A DNA stretch of 64,000 bases, from NCBI RefSeq assembly GCF_000682695.1, contig NZ_AWFG01000013.1, positions 21,625 to 85,624 on the forward strand. The letters are read 5' to 3'. The notes under the pieces are model-generated. The model searched no databases. It was not told where the DNA came from and saw only the letters and a program-made list of their open reading frames with translations. Numbering within the stretch: the first letter of the stretch is position 1; every line of letters starts with the position of its first letter. The position numbers were made by a program, and so were the translations under genes. Origin of the DNA: Hyphomonas chukchiensis. Its GTDB lineage: Bacteria; Pseudomonadota; Alphaproteobacteria; Caulobacterales; Hyphomonadaceae. Positions 9,737 to 18,953 of the stretch are shown piece by piece.

Positions 9737-12700
9737 ATGCAGATAACCGAACTCCGCATCGCCGGCTTCAAGTCGTTCGTCGACCCGCAAACCGTGCCCG
9801 TAGAACCGGGGCTCACGGGGATTGTGGGTCCGAACGGCTGTGGCAAGTCGAACCTTCTTGAGGCCCTTCGCTGGGCCATGGGCGCCAGCTCGGCCAAGGC
9901 CATGCGCGGCGGCGAGATGGACGATCTGATCTTCTCCGGCGCGCAGGGCAGGCCCGCGCGCGAGACGGCTGAAGTCACGCTCGTCCTCGACAATTCCAAA
10001 CGAACTGCACCGCCCGAGTTCAATTCCTCCGATACGCTGGAAATCGTGCGAAAGCTGCGCCGCGGCGCGGGCACATCCTACAAGCTCAACGGCCGGACAG
10101 TGCGCGGCAAGGACATCCAGCTCCTGTTCGCCGATGCCTCGACGGGCGCCAACTCCCCTGCCCTCGTGCGCCAGGGCCAGATTTCGGAACTGATCGGCTC
10201 CAAGCCGCAGAACCGCCGCCGGATTCTCGAAGAGGCTGCCGGTATCGCTGGCCTCAACACACGCCGCCATGAAGCCGAACTGAAGCTCAATGGCGCCGAA
10301 GCGAACCTTGAACGCCTGACAGAAGTGTCCGCCGAGGTGGAGCGCCAGCTGGCCAGTCTCAAGCGTCAGGCTGGCAAGGCCCGCAAGTACAAGCGCCTGT
10401 CGGATGAAATCCACGCGCTGGACGCCCTTGTCGCCCATTTGCGCTGGAGCGAAGCCAAGCTCGCCTGCGACATTGCCCGTGAAAAACTGGAAGAATCGCG
10501 CCGGGCTGTTGAAGACCTGACGCGTCGGGACGCGATCTGCGAGCGTGAGCGTATCGAAGCCAGCGAAGGCCTTGGCCCGCTGCGCGAGGCCGAAAGTGGC
10601 GCCTCCGCCAAACTCGGCCAGGCCCGTATAGCGCTCGCCAGACTGGAAACCGAGCGCAAGGTCGCTGCTGACGCCCATGCACGTCTGGAAGCAGAGGCTG
10701 CCCGCCTCGTTGAAGACCTTGAGCGCGAACAAGCCGCAAAGGCCGAAGCCGAAGCGGCCACCGAAAACGCCCGGAATGAACTGTCCGCGCTGCCCGTCAT
10801 GGACGAAGCGCGCAATGACGAAATCGAGGCAGAGATTCGCGCCCGTCTCGAAACAGCGCGAAACCAGCTCTCCGCCGCTGAGGAAGCCGCCGACAACGCA
10901 CAGGCACAGCTCTCTGAAGTGCGTGCCCGCCGCAAGGCATCGGAAGAGAATGTCGGCGCGCAGACACGTCGCCGCGACCAGATCACGGCGGATATCAACC
11001 GGCTGACCGCCGAGATGGCGGGCCTCGAAGATGCCGTGTCGCTCGTGCGCAAGCTGAAGGATGCCAAGGACGCCGAGGCGCAAGCCGAGCAGGCATTGCA
11101 GGATGCAGAGAAAGCCGTCGAAGCCGCTGAAGCAAGGCTGACCGAGACACGCGCAGCGGAAGCCGACGCCCAGCCCCCGCGCGACGCCGCCGACAAGGAC
11201 GTGCGCGCGCTAGAAGGCGAGATTGCGGGACTGCAAAAACTCCTGCGCAAGGCCGATGGCCCCAGCGCGCCCCCTGTTATCGACCGCATCCGCACACATG
11301 ACGGCTACGAGAAGGCCGTTGCTGCCGCGCTTGGGGACGATATCGAGGCACCAACGGACCGTTCTGCGGCCATGTTCTGGAGCGGCGCTGGAGCTGCCAT
11401 CCAGTCCCTGCCTGCGGGCGCAACACCATTGAGCGAATTCGTTGAAGCGCCTTCCGAGCTGGCGGCTCGCCTCTCTCAATGCGGCGTTGCGGCGGCAGCA
11501 GACGGCGCGCGCCTGATGGCTGAATTGAAACCGGGCCAGCGCCTCGTTTCACGGGAGGGACATCTGTGGCGCTGGGATGGTTTCACACGCACACCGGATG
11601 CACCGGTGTCAGCTGCTGCCCGACTTGAACAGCAGGCCAGGCTTGAAGCTGCGCAAAAAGAGATCGAGCCGCTTCAGGCCGAACTCGCGCACCTCACCAC
11701 CAAACTGACAGAAGCCCGCGATGCGCGCTTGGCCGCCGAGGAGGCCCTGCGCGGTCTGCGCCAAACCATCGCACCGGCTCAGCGTAGCCTCAGCGAGGCC
11801 CGCACAAGGGTCACGGAAGCCTCCCAGGCCTCCGAACGGGCCGCGATGAAGCGCGACACGGCCGGAGAAGCCCTCGCCCGCGCCAATGCCGATCTGGCTG
11901 TGGTCAAGGAAGCCCTGTCGCTGATGTCGCCACAGTCTTCCGCCGAAGAGGAATCAACGCTTGAGGCAAGGCTGACAGAAGCACGCATGGGCGTCACAAA
12001 GGCCCGCGATGCCGAAATCGAGGCGCGCGGCCAACTCACAGACATTACACGCGGCCGGGAACAGGCCGCCAACCGTCGCGCGGGCCTTGAGCGCGACGTG
12101 GAAACCTGGACCACCCGCGCGATCGCCGCAGGTGACCGTGTCGAACGGCTCGTCCAGCGCCGCGCCAGTGCCGCGTCCGAAGCCATCGCCGCCAAGTCTC
12201 GTCCCGAGGAACTCGCCACCGAGATCGAGTCCATGGCGGCCGATGTCGAACGGCTTGAGACAGAGCGCAAGCGCATCGCAGACCAGCTTTCGGAAAAGGA
12301 AGCTGCAGCGCGGGAAGCCGAGACCGCCGCACGCCAGGCTGCCGTCGCCGCATCTGAATCCCGCGAGACACTGGCGGGTTGGAGCGTGAAGCTGGAAACG
12401 GCTGAAGGTCGCCTCGAAGAAAGCGTCGAGATTGCCCGCAACTCGTTCCAGCGTACGCCCGAAGGCCTGTTGGCAATTGCCGAGTCAGGCCTCGACGAAG
12501 CGGAGATGGGCGAATTCACGCCGCGCGACGCGGAACGCAAGGTCGAAGACCTGCGCCGCGAACGCGACCAGCTCGGCGGCGTCAACATGAATGCCGAGGA
12601 AGAGGCCGAGGAACTCGAAACCCGCCTTGGCAGCCAGGTTCATGAGAAAGAAGACCTGACGGCCGCCATCGCCAAGCTGCGGGAAGGCGTCGATGCGCTC

Positions 12701-13198
12701 AATGCAGAGGGGCGCGAACGCCTGTTGGCCGCCTTCGAGACCGTCAATGAGCATTTCAAGGCCCTGTTCACGGCCCTCTTCCGGGGCGGACAGGCGGAAC
12801 TTCGCCTTGTCGATGCCGAAGACCCGCTGAACGCCGGCCTCGAAATCTTCGCCCAACCGCCCGGCAAGAAGCTCGGCACGCTGAACCTGATGTCAGGCGG
12901 CGAGCAGGCGCTGACAGCAGCCGCCCTGATCTTCGCCGTGTTCCTGTCGCGCCCTGCACCGATTTGCGTGCTGGACGAGGTGGACGCGCCGCTGGATGAC
13001 GCCAACGTGGACCGTTTCTGCAACATGCTGAACGAAATGCGCCAGCGCACCGACACACGCTTCGTGGTGATCACCCATAACCCGGTCACCATGAGCCGGA
13101 TGGACCGTCTTTTCGGCGTCACCATGCGCGAACAGGGCGTTTCAAAACTCGTTTCTGTGGACCTTGAAGCCGCCGAACAGCTTGTTGCGGCGGAGTAG
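9737..13198 (+). CDS. smc: Chromosome segregation ATPase SMC
   Basis: 1153 residues. The N-terminal head has Walker A GPNGCGKSNLLEALRW at about 32-47. Two long coiled-coil arms, very rich in Ala/Glu/Arg, flank a hinge-like globular region around residues 510-640 (IDRIRTHDGYEKAVAAALG onward). The C-terminal head has the ABC signature LMSGGEQALTA and Walker B ICVLDEVDAPLDD. SMC with ScpA/ScpB compacts and segregates the chromosome; those partners are not in the window. The start ATG is just after the dsbA-like gene, suggesting cotranscription. Confidence 0.97.
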   Translation: MQITELRIAGFKSFVDPQTVPVEPGLTGIVGPNGCGKSNLLEALRWAMGASSAKAMRGGEMDDLIFSGAQGRPARETAEVTLVLDNSKRTAPPEFNSSDTLEIVRKLRRGAGTSYKLNGRTVRGKDIQLLFADASTGANSPALVRQGQISELIGSKPQNRRRILEEAAGIAGLNTRRHEAELKLNGAEANLERLTEVSAEVERQLASLKRQAGKARKYKRLSDEIHALDALVAHLRWSEAKLACDIAREKLEESRRAVEDLTRRDAICERERIEASEGLGPLREAESGASAKLGQARIALARLETERKVAADAHARLEAEAARLVEDLEREQAAKAEAEAATENARNELSALPVMDEARNDEIEAEIRARLETARNQLSAAEEAADNAQAQLSEVRARRKASEENVGAQTRRRDQITADINRLTAEMAGLEDAVSLVRKLKDAKDAEAQAEQALQDAEKAVEAAEARLTETRAAEADAQPPRDAADKDVRALEGEIAGLQKLLRKADGPSAPPVIDRIRTHDGYEKAVAAALGDDIEAPTDRSAAMFWSGAGAAIQSLPAGATPLSEFVEAPSELAARLSQCGVAAAADGARLMAELKPGQRLVSREGHLWRWDGFTRTPDAPVSAAARLEQQARLEAAQKEIEPLQAELAHLTTKLTEARDARLAAEEALRGLRQTIAPAQRSLSEARTRVTEASQASERAAMKRDTAGEALARANADLAVVKEALSLMSPQSSAEEESTLEARLTEARMGVTKARDAEIEARGQLTDITRGREQAANRRAGLERDVETWTTRAIAAGDRVERLVQRRASAASEAIAAKSRPEELATEIESMAADVERLETERKRIADQLSEKEAAAREAETAARQAAVAASESRETLAGWSVKLETAEGRLEESVEIARNSFQRTPEGLLAIAESGLDEAEMGEFTPRDAERKVEDLRRERDQLGGVNMNAEEEAEELETRLGSQVHEKEDLTAAIAKLREGVDALNAEGRERLLAAFETVNEHFKALFTALFRGGQAELRLVDAEDPLNAGLEIFAQPPGKKLGTLNLMSGGEQALTAAALIFAVFLSRPAPICVLDEVDAPLDDANVDRFCNMLNEMRQRTDTRFVVITHNPVTMSRMDRLFGVTMREQGVSKLVSVDLEAAEQLVAAE

Positions 13199-13257
13199 CG
13201 CAGACGCACAGTCAGGAATTACAATAAAAACAAGGAATTGTGTTTCTGTAATCGCGG

Positions 13258-13286
13258 TTGACTTGGCAGAGCCCCCCTCATAGTTT
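13258..13286 (+). promoter_or_regulatory. Probable promoter of the F0 ATP synthase operon
   Basis: TTGACT at 13258-13263 is a near-consensus -35 box. After a 17-base spacer TAGTTT at 13281-13286 could serve as the -10. The site is 62 bases before atpI in the 149-base gap after smc. Confidence 0.45.
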
Positions 13287-13347
13287 GCGCCGAAATCCGG
13301 GGGTCTCCCGATCAGCAAGGATTCGCGGCTGCGGAGCGCTTTAAAAC

Positions 13348-13698
13348 ATGTCCAGTGAGGGTCCAGACGGCCTTGGTGAGGAAATCGCCAAAGCAAGGGC
13401 GGCCCGCGCTGAACGGGAAGCGACGAAGCAAGCGCAAACCAAGGCTGACGAAGGAAATCATTCGGCCGGGGCTTATGCCCTGCGATATGGCGCGGAATTC
13501 GGCGCCAGCATCTTTGTCGGTGGCTTCATGGGCTACTGGATCGATGTTTTCGCAGGAACGAAGCCCTGGGGCTTGCTGATCATGGGGTCTTTTGGCTTCG
13601 CAGCGGGCATTCGGGCCATATTACGCGCCTATAAAGAGCTGAATGCTCAGGCGCTGAAACATACAGAGGGGCCGCAGGCCTCCGAAGACGGGAATTGA
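13348..13698 (+). CDS. atpI: ATP synthase protein I (AtpI/AtpZ-like)
   Basis: 116 residues. A charged Ala/Lys/Glu-rich N-terminus is followed by two membrane segments, FGASIFVGGFMGYWIDVFAG and WGLLIMGSFGFAAGIRAIL, the usual AtpI/AtpZ layout. AtpI helps assemble the c-ring or handle cations in the F0 sector. It is first in the operon, and its stop lies six bases before the start of atpB. Confidence 0.85.
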   Translation: MSSEGPDGLGEEIAKARAARAEREATKQAQTKADEGNHSAGAYALRYGAEFGASIFVGGFMGYWIDVFAGTKPWGLLIMGSFGFAAGIRAILRAYKELNAQALKHTEGPQASEDGN

Positions 13699-13703
13699 TA
13701 CGG

Positions 13704-14474
13704 ATGAACCTGTTTATGCCGAGCGTTGCGCTGGATCCCATCCACCAGTTCAAGGTCACCAAGTGGCTCGACTTCAATGTCGGCGGCATCGACCTGTCGT
13801 TTACCAACGCATCCGGCTTCATGGCGCTGGGCGTCATCCTGACGATCGCTTTCTTCGGCGTGGCCGCCTCGAAAGGCCAGCTCGTGCCTTCGCGCCTCCA
13901 GTCGCTCGCTGAAATCGGTTACGGCTTCGTGGCCGACATGGTGCGCGGCGCCGCTGGCGAGGAAGGCCTCAAGTTCTTCCCGTTCGTCTTCACACTCTTC
14001 TTCTTCCTGTTCTTCGCGAACATGATCGGCATGGTGCCTTACGCCTTCACCACCACGAGCCATATCATCGTGACCGGCGCCTTGGCCCTCCTCGTGATTT
14101 CCATCGTGATCGGCTTCGGCTTCTACAAGAACGGCTTCAAGTTCCTGAAGCTCTTCGCCCCGTCGGGCGCACCATGGCCAATCTATATCATTCTGATCCC
14201 GATTGAGATCATTTCCTTCTTTGCCCGCCCGCTGACCCTGTCGCTGCGTCTGTTCGCCAACATGCTGGCCGGACACATCATGCTGAAACTGTTCGCCGGT
14301 TTCGCTGTCGGCCTGATCGCAGCAGGCGGCGCCTATATCATCATCGCGCCATTCGCTTTTGCCATGGGCGTTGCGCTCAACGCACTTGAGCTTCTGGTCG
14401 CTGGCCTGCAGGCTTACGTCTTCGCCATTCTGACCTGTGTGTACCTTAACGACGCGTTCCACCCCGCACACTAG
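13704..14474 (+). CDS. atpB: F0F1 ATP synthase subunit a
   Basis: 256 residues from the ATG at 13704. The protein is highly hydrophobic with about six membrane segments. The key region is ISFFARPLTLSLRLFANMLAGHIML, carrying the essential Arg of the proton half-channel within SLRLFANM. The C-terminal ELLVAGLQAYVFAILTCVYL is also typical. Subunit a forms the proton path against the c-ring. Confidence 0.96.
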   Translation: MNLFMPSVALDPIHQFKVTKWLDFNVGGIDLSFTNASGFMALGVILTIAFFGVAASKGQLVPSRLQSLAEIGYGFVADMVRGAAGEEGLKFFPFVFTLFFFLFFANMIGMVPYAFTTTSHIIVTGALALLVISIVIGFGFYKNGFKFLKLFAPSGAPWPIYIILIPIEIISFFARPLTLSLRLFANMLAGHIMLKLFAGFAVGLIAAGGAYIIIAPFAFAMGVALNALELLVAGLQAYVFAILTCVYLNDAFHPAH

Positions 14475-14589
14475 TTACCCTTTCGCCGGTGCGGCCACAT
14501 GGTCACACCAAACCGCTTGACGCCGCACACGGAACACGCTTCACGGGCGGCACTTTGTAGAACAACAGCATTCCCATAAGGAGATCCCC

Positions 14590-14826
14590 ATGGAAGGCGA
14601 TATCACCCTCGGCCTCAAATATGTTGGCGCAGGCCTCGCAACACTCGGCATGATCGGTGCCGCTATCGGTGTGGGCAACATCTTCGGCTCGTTCCTCGAC
14701 GCCGCAATGCGCAACCCATCGGCTGCCCCGCAGCAGACCGGCAACCTCTTCATCGGTATGGCCCTCTCCGAAGCGCTCGGCATTCTGTCGTTCCTCGTGG
14801 CCATCCTGATCCTGTTCGTCGTCTAG
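14590..14826 (+). CDS. atpE: F0F1 ATP synthase subunit c
   Basis: 78 residues, two membrane helices joined by a polar loop ([11 protein letters not shown]). The first helix is Gly/Ala-rich; the second holds the proton-carrying carboxylate in [26 protein letters not shown] precedes the start. The 115-base gap before it separates it from atpB, a common feature that may help give c-subunit excess through its own strong translation start. Confidence 0.96.
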   Translation: MEGDITLGLKYVGAGLATLGMIGAAIGVGNIFGSFLDAAMRNPSAAPQQTGNLFIGMALSEALGILSFLVAILILFVV

Positions 14827-14901
14827 GAAGCTTTCCGGCTTCGGGCTGGCGACATTTGCGTCTCCAGCCCTGACGACTGACATGAAACCGAGGATATTTT
14901 G

Positions 14902-15453
14902 ATGCTGATCGCATTGCTTGCAGAAACTGCGGCCCACGGGTCCGAACATCTTGCGGAAGACACACCGCCGCCGTTTCCGCCGTTCGAAACATGGCACATG
15001 CCATCCCAGCTGTTCTGGCTGGCGATCCTGTTTGGCATCCTCTACCTCACCATGTCGCGGGTCATCCTGCCGAAACTGTCGGATACGCTCGAAAAGCGTT
15101 CTGACCGGATCGCATCCGACCTCGACCAGGCGGCCCGCCTGAACGACCAGGCAACGGAAGCCCAGCAGGCTCTTGAGCTGCGCATTGCGCAGGCCAAGAA
15201 CAAGGCCCGCGAAACGGCTGACAAGGCTCGCGCCAAGATGGATGCCGAAATGGCCGCCGAAACGGCACGCGTCGACGCCGAAATTGAAAAGAAGCTGGAT
15301 GCGGCTGACGAGCGGATCGCAAGTCTTCGCGTTGAAGCCATGAAGAATGTCGAGCAGATCGCCATTGAGACCGCAGACACGATTGTTGGTCGGTTCGGCG
15401 TATCGGCTTCGAAATCCGAGCTGAAAAAAGCCGTTACTGCGGCGCTGGAGTAG
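14902..15453 (+). CDS. F0F1 ATP synthase subunit b'
   Basis: 183 residues from the ATG at 14902. One membrane span (SQLFWLAILFGILYLTMSRVILPKL) is followed by a long charged helix rich in Ala, Lys and Glu for the peripheral stalk. The N-terminal Pro-rich PPPFPPFETWHMPSQLFW is characteristic of alphaproteobacterial b' (AtpG/AtpF2). It forms a heterodimer with subunit b, encoded four bases downstream. Confidence 0.92.
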   Translation: MLIALLAETAAHGSEHLAEDTPPPFPPFETWHMPSQLFWLAILFGILYLTMSRVILPKLSDTLEKRSDRIASDLDQAARLNDQATEAQQALELRIAQAKNKARETADKARAKMDAEMAAETARVDAEIEKKLDAADERIASLRVEAMKNVEQIAIETADTIVGRFGVSASKSELKKAVTAALE

Positions 15454-15457
15454 TCAC

Positions 15458-16060
15458 ATGCGGACGATGAAATATCTCATCCCGATGAGCGTACTGGCTG
15501 CAAGCGCAGCCCTGCCAGCCTTGGCGGCGGAAGAAGGCCACGCTGCCGGTCATGGTGAGGGCTTCATTGGCGGACTGGCCTATGCGTTCACCGACCCGGT
15601 GACATTCACCGCCTTCCTGGCATTTGTTGTCTTCCTCCTGATCGCGGCACGTATGGGCGCCTTCAAGACCATTCTTGGTGGCCTGGACAATCGCGCCAGC
15701 GCCATCTCTGCCGAACTGGAAGAGGCCCGCAACCTGCGTGAACGCGCTGCCGAGGCGCTTGCCCTGGCTGAACGTCGCCAGCAGGACGCTGACAAGGAAG
15801 CCGAGGCCATGATCGACCAGGCTAAGGCTGACGCGAAACAGATCATGGCAGAGGCCCGCAAGGACATTGCCGACCGTCTCGTTCGCCGTGAAGCGCTTGC
15901 CGAGGCGCGTATCTACCGCGCGGAAGCCGAAGCGACCGAACAGGTGCGCCGCGCAGCAGCGGATGCCGCCATCTCGGCCGCACGCCGCGTCCTCAGCGAG
16001 GATAACGGCGTTGACCAGTTCGAGGCAGCTGCCCGCGAGATCGACCGCGCCCTGAGCTAG
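15458..16060 (+). CDS. atpF: F0F1 ATP synthase subunit b
   Basis: 200 residues. The first ~23 residues look like a cleavable signal (LAASAALPALAAEEG), a feature seen in some alphaproteobacterial b subunits. A membrane span FTAFLAFVVFLLIAARMGAF comes next, then a long coiled helix. An in-frame ATG three codons later is an alternative start. It is the last gene of the F0 operon; the F1 genes are not in this window, which is normal for this class. Confidence 0.93.
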   Translation: MRTMKYLIPMSVLAASAALPALAAEEGHAAGHGEGFIGGLAYAFTDPVTFTAFLAFVVFLLIAARMGAFKTILGGLDNRASAISAELEEARNLRERAAEALALAERRQQDADKEAEAMIDQAKADAKQIMAEARKDIADRLVRREALAEARIYRAEAEATEQVRRAAADAAISAARRVLSEDNGVDQFEAAAREIDRALS

Positions 16061-16084
16061 CAGCGCAGGCTCGAGCTCATAAAG

Positions 16085-16121
16085 AAAAGCGCCGCTGGAG
16101 AGATCCGGCGGCGCTTTTCTT
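16085..16121. terminator. Bidirectional rho-independent terminator
   Basis: AAAAGCGCCGCTGG pairs with CCGGCGGCGCTTTT (one mismatch) around a short AGAGAT loop, with T-rich runs on both strands. It lies between the end of the F0 operon and the end of the convergent TIR-like gene, so it can serve both. Confidence 0.8.
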
Positions 16122-16139
16122 TTGACCGTGGAGGAATGC

Positions 16140-17048
16140 CTACTCGGCGGTGTCGTCCACGATGGCGCCCGGCTGAAGCACCTGGTTCATGAGCGAGCGT
16201 GGCACCTGACCGGCAGGGCATGTCAGGGCCACTGCCGTACCATTGCTGATCGCTGGCATGGAGGCCCGCATTTCAGGTGTGAGAGGTTGGGAGCGGAAGA
16301 CCCATGCAAGGATCAGCATGGCCGCGATTGCGACCATGATGCCGCCAATCGTGCCCCAGCCAATGCCCATGTCGGCATCCGCCTGACGAATGGTGGCGGC
16401 TGTCGGCCGAGCCGCTTCGGCAATCTTGACCCCGGCGACCGGACGATGGCCGTTACCATTCGCGCCCTTGAGTGATGCCGCAGCGAGCGCTGCAGCGCCT
16501 TGTGCCTCAGGGGCAGGCGCTGGCTTCTTGCCAAGCTCTTTTTCACGCTGTGTCTTCGCGTGGAGCGCCAGAGGGTCTTCGGGGTGGGCGGCGAGCCAGT
16601 CTGCCCGCTCATCCTCATCCTTCGAACCATAACCCATCCACTCGCGCAGGTCGGTGCGACCATCACGGCTGCCAAGCTCGTCCACGGCCTGGTAAAAGCC
16701 CTCAGGCGTCTTGCGGGATGTCATGCCAACAATCGAGAAACGCTTGTTGGTCCGGAATGGCTCATAAGGAATGGTCTTGTCGAGGCCCATCTGGACAAGC
16801 GTGCCAGGACGGGAATGGCCCACCGAAGCGGCGGCCCTGACCCAGTCGCTCTTGACCGCGTTCTCGGACCACAGGACGAGCATGGACGTGGAGTTCATCG
16901 CATTACGCGCGTCCTTGGCGTCAAAGGTCTCGTCGACCTGCTTCTGGTCAAACCAGACCTTGAATTTGAGGGCGCGAAGCCGCCTTGCGATCAGCTTCGC
17001 CGTGTCGCGATCTTCGTTCGCGGATACCAGAAAGACGTCATATGCCAT
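16140..17048 (-). CDS. TIR-like domain membrane protein
   Basis: 302 residues from the ATG at 17048. The N-terminus AYDVFLVSANEDRDTAKLIARRL starts like a TIR domain (YDVFLSY-type box 1), followed by LKFKVWFDQ and MLVLWSENAVKSDWV. The position where TIR NADases have their catalytic Glu, a few residues after the W in S-x-W, is W69-V-R-A-A-A here, so the acidic residue seems absent. The middle is Ala/Pro-rich, and one membrane span (IGGIMVAIAAMLILAWVF, about 230-250) precedes a ~50-residue tail. A scaffold or signalling role is more likely than NAD cleavage. It is divergent from ychF with a 147-base gap. Confidence 0.7.
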   Translation of the reverse strand: MAYDVFLVSANEDRDTAKLIARRLRALKFKVWFDQKQVDETFDAKDARNAMNSTSMLVLWSENAVKSDWVRAAASVGHSRPGTLVQMGLDKTIPYEPFRTNKRFSIVGMTSRKTPEGFYQAVDELGSRDGRTDLREWMGYGSKDEDERADWLAAHPEDPLALHAKTQREKELGKKPAPAPEAQGAAALAAASLKGANGNGHRPVAGVKIAEAARPTAATIRQADADMGIGWGTIGGIMVAIAAMLILAWVFRSQPLTPEMRASMPAISNGTAVALTCPAGQVPRSLMNQVLQPGAIVDDTAE

Positions 17049-17195
17049 GGGGTCATTCCTGCAACTCTTGTGCCGAGCATAGCAATACTGCCCCCCTTGG
17101 CCACCCAATTCCGCTTTCAGGCGACAAAACTGCCTGTTTTTCGTGGCGAAATAGCGCTAAGGCCCCCGTCAGACAGTCAGAAAAAGGAGGCCGGA

Positions 17196-18293
17196 ATGGG
17201 CTTCAAATGTGGAATTGTGGGCCTGCCCAATGTCGGCAAGTCGACCCTCTTCAACGCGCTCACGCAGACCGCCGCCGCACAGGCCGCCAATTATCCGTTC
17301 TGCACGATCGAGCCGAACGTTGGTGAAGTCGCGGTGCCGGAACCCCGGCTCAACGAACTGGCCCGGATTGCAGGTTCGAAGGAGATCATTCCGGCGCGCA
17401 TGAACTTCGTCGATATCGCCGGCCTCGTTGAGGGGGCCTCCAAGGGCGAAGGTCTCGGCAACCAGTTCTTGGCCAATATCCGCGAAACCGACGCAGTCAT
17501 CTATGTCCTGCGCTGCTTCGAGAACGATGACATCACGCACGTCCGCGGCACGGTCGACCCGATCGCAGACTTCGAGGTGGTCGAGACCGAGCTTATGCTG
17601 GCCGACCTGGAAAGTCTCGACAAGCGCAAAGCCGGCGTCGAGAAGAAGGCCAAATCCGGTGACAAGGATGCCAAGGCGCAAGTTGCGCTGATCGACCTCG
17701 CCCTTGCTGAACTCAACGAAGGCCGCCCTGCCCGCAAGGCCGCTGTGCCCAAAGACGAGACGCGCGCCTGGAACATGCTCCAGTTGCTGACCTCCAAGCC
17801 TGTTCTGTTCGTGGCCAATGTCGATGAAGACAGTGCTGCCACCGGCAATGCCCATTCCGAACGTGTGGTGGCGCGCGCCAAGGAAGAAGGCGCCGGATGC
17901 GTGGTGTTCTCGGCCCAGATCGAGAGCGAGCTGGCCTTGCTCGATGATGCCGACCGCGCCGAATATCTGGAAACGCTCGGTCTGGAAGAGCCGGGCCTGA
18001 CCCGCCTGATCCATTCCGGCTATGACCTGCTCAACCTCCAGACCTATTTCACGGTCGGCCCAAAAGAGGCGCGCGCCTGGACCATCCGGCGCGGCTGGAC
18101 GGCCCCGAAGGCCGCAGGCGTCATCCATGGAGATTTCGAAAAAGGTTTCATCCGGGCCGAGACCATCGCCTATTCAGACTTCGTTGCCAATGGCGGCGAA
18201 GCCGGTGCGAAGGAAGCCGGCAAAATGCGCGCAGAGGGCAAGGAATACGTCGTCCAGGATGGTGACGTACTCCACTTCCGATTCAACGTTTGA
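17196..18293 (+). CDS. ychF: Redox-regulated ATPase YchF (OLA1 family)
   Basis: 365 residues from the ATG at 17196, preceded by AAGGAGG; the frame is open far upstream, but that part overlaps the TIR-like gene. P-loop [15 protein letters not shown] is at 7-21, and a [20 protein letters not shown] switch-like region follows. The C-terminal TGS domain contains [17 protein letters not shown] and GFIRAETI. YchF is an Obg-family protein that prefers ATP and binds ribosomes, affecting oxidative stress response. Confidence 0.96.
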   Translation: MGFKCGIVGLPNVGKSTLFNALTQTAAAQAANYPFCTIEPNVGEVAVPEPRLNELARIAGSKEIIPARMNFVDIAGLVEGASKGEGLGNQFLANIRETDAVIYVLRCFENDDITHVRGTVDPIADFEVVETELMLADLESLDKRKAGVEKKAKSGDKDAKAQVALIDLALAELNEGRPARKAAVPKDETRAWNMLQLLTSKPVLFVANVDEDSAATGNAHSERVVARAKEEGAGCVVFSAQIESELALLDDADRAEYLETLGLEEPGLTRLIHSGYDLLNLQTYFTVGPKEARAWTIRRGWTAPKAAGVIHGDFEKGFIRAETIAYSDFVANGGEAGAKEAGKMRAEGKEYVVQDGDVLHFRFNV

Positions 18294-18340
18294 GGAGGGG
18301 TTCGCAGAGCTCATTTTATGAGTGTGGATATAAGTAAGGA

Positions 18341-18355
18341 TTAACTATCGCGTAA
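18341..18355 (+). promoter_or_regulatory. CtrA-like box TTAA-N7-GTAA
   Basis: TTAA (18341-18344), seven bases, then GTAA (18352-18355) matches the CtrA consensus TTAA-N7-TTAA at seven of eight positions. It lies about 69 bases upstream of the first pilus gene. CtrA controls surface appendages in Caulobacterales, so a role in the pilus operon is plausible but inferred. Confidence 0.4.
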
Positions 18356-18423
18356 CGTATACATATCATTCTACCTCCCGGAGAGACATCCCCTTCCATG
18401 GGGACGCAGCTTGGGAAGGCGCG

Positions 18424-18933
18424 ATGCAAAAAGTACCGTTTAACTACACACCATGCATCATCCTTGCGATTGCAGGGGTGCTGCTTCCATTGGGGACGTC
18501 AAGCGCTGCAACCGATACAGATACCTTCGATGTGACTGTAACAGTTATTGCAGCATGCGAGATATCCGCTACCGACCACGACTTCGGAACCTATGACGCA
18601 CTATCGCCAAGCCCACTCGACTCGACGTCGACAATCTCAGTTACTTGCACGTCAGGCGCCAGCTATTCAGTTGCGCTGAATGCCGGAACCACAGGGGGCG
18701 GCACCATACCCGCACGCCTCATGACTGATGGCTCCAATACACTCTCGTACAACCTCTACACGAACTCGGGCTACGGTACAGTCTGGGGTGATGGTACTGG
18801 CGGCTCTTCTGACGTTACCGGCACAGGCAGTGGCAGTGTTCAGGATCTGACAGTTTATGGACGCATGCCTGCAGGCCAGGGGGAACCCGCCGGCGACTAT
18901 TCCGACACAGTGACGGCGACGATAACCTACTAG
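18424..18933 (+). CDS. Spore coat U (SCPU) domain pilin, Csu-type
   Basis: 169 residues with a signal peptide ending near SSAATDTD. The mature protein has the SCPU pattern: FDVTVTVIAACEISATDHDFGTYD, paired cysteines (AACEI and VTCTSG), the conserved LSYNLYTNSGYGTVWGDGTGG block and a C-terminal VYGRMPAGQG...YSDTVTATITY beta-strand. SCPU proteins are subunits of archaic chaperone-usher pili such as Acinetobacter Csu. It is first in a four-gene operon with chaperone, usher and a second SCPU protein, and is probably the major subunit. Confidence 0.9.
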   Translation: MQKVPFNYTPCIILAIAGVLLPLGTSSAATDTDTFDVTVTVIAACEISATDHDFGTYDALSPSPLDSTSTISVTCTSGASYSVALNAGTTGGGTIPARLMTDGSNTLSYNLYTNSGYGTVWGDGTGGSSDVTGTGSGSVQDLTVYGRMPAGQGEPAGDYSDTVTATITY

Positions 18934-18953
18934 CGGCAAGAGGCGATTTTTCA

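Noticed and set aside
13647..14471. A 274-codon minus-strand frame over atpB
   Set aside because: It is an antisense shadow of the ATP synthase a subunit, which is unmistakable.
16500..17195. Upstream extension of the ychF reading frame
   Set aside because: It overlaps the TIR-like gene, and the ATG at 17196 has AAGGAGG and begins at the conserved YchF N-terminus.
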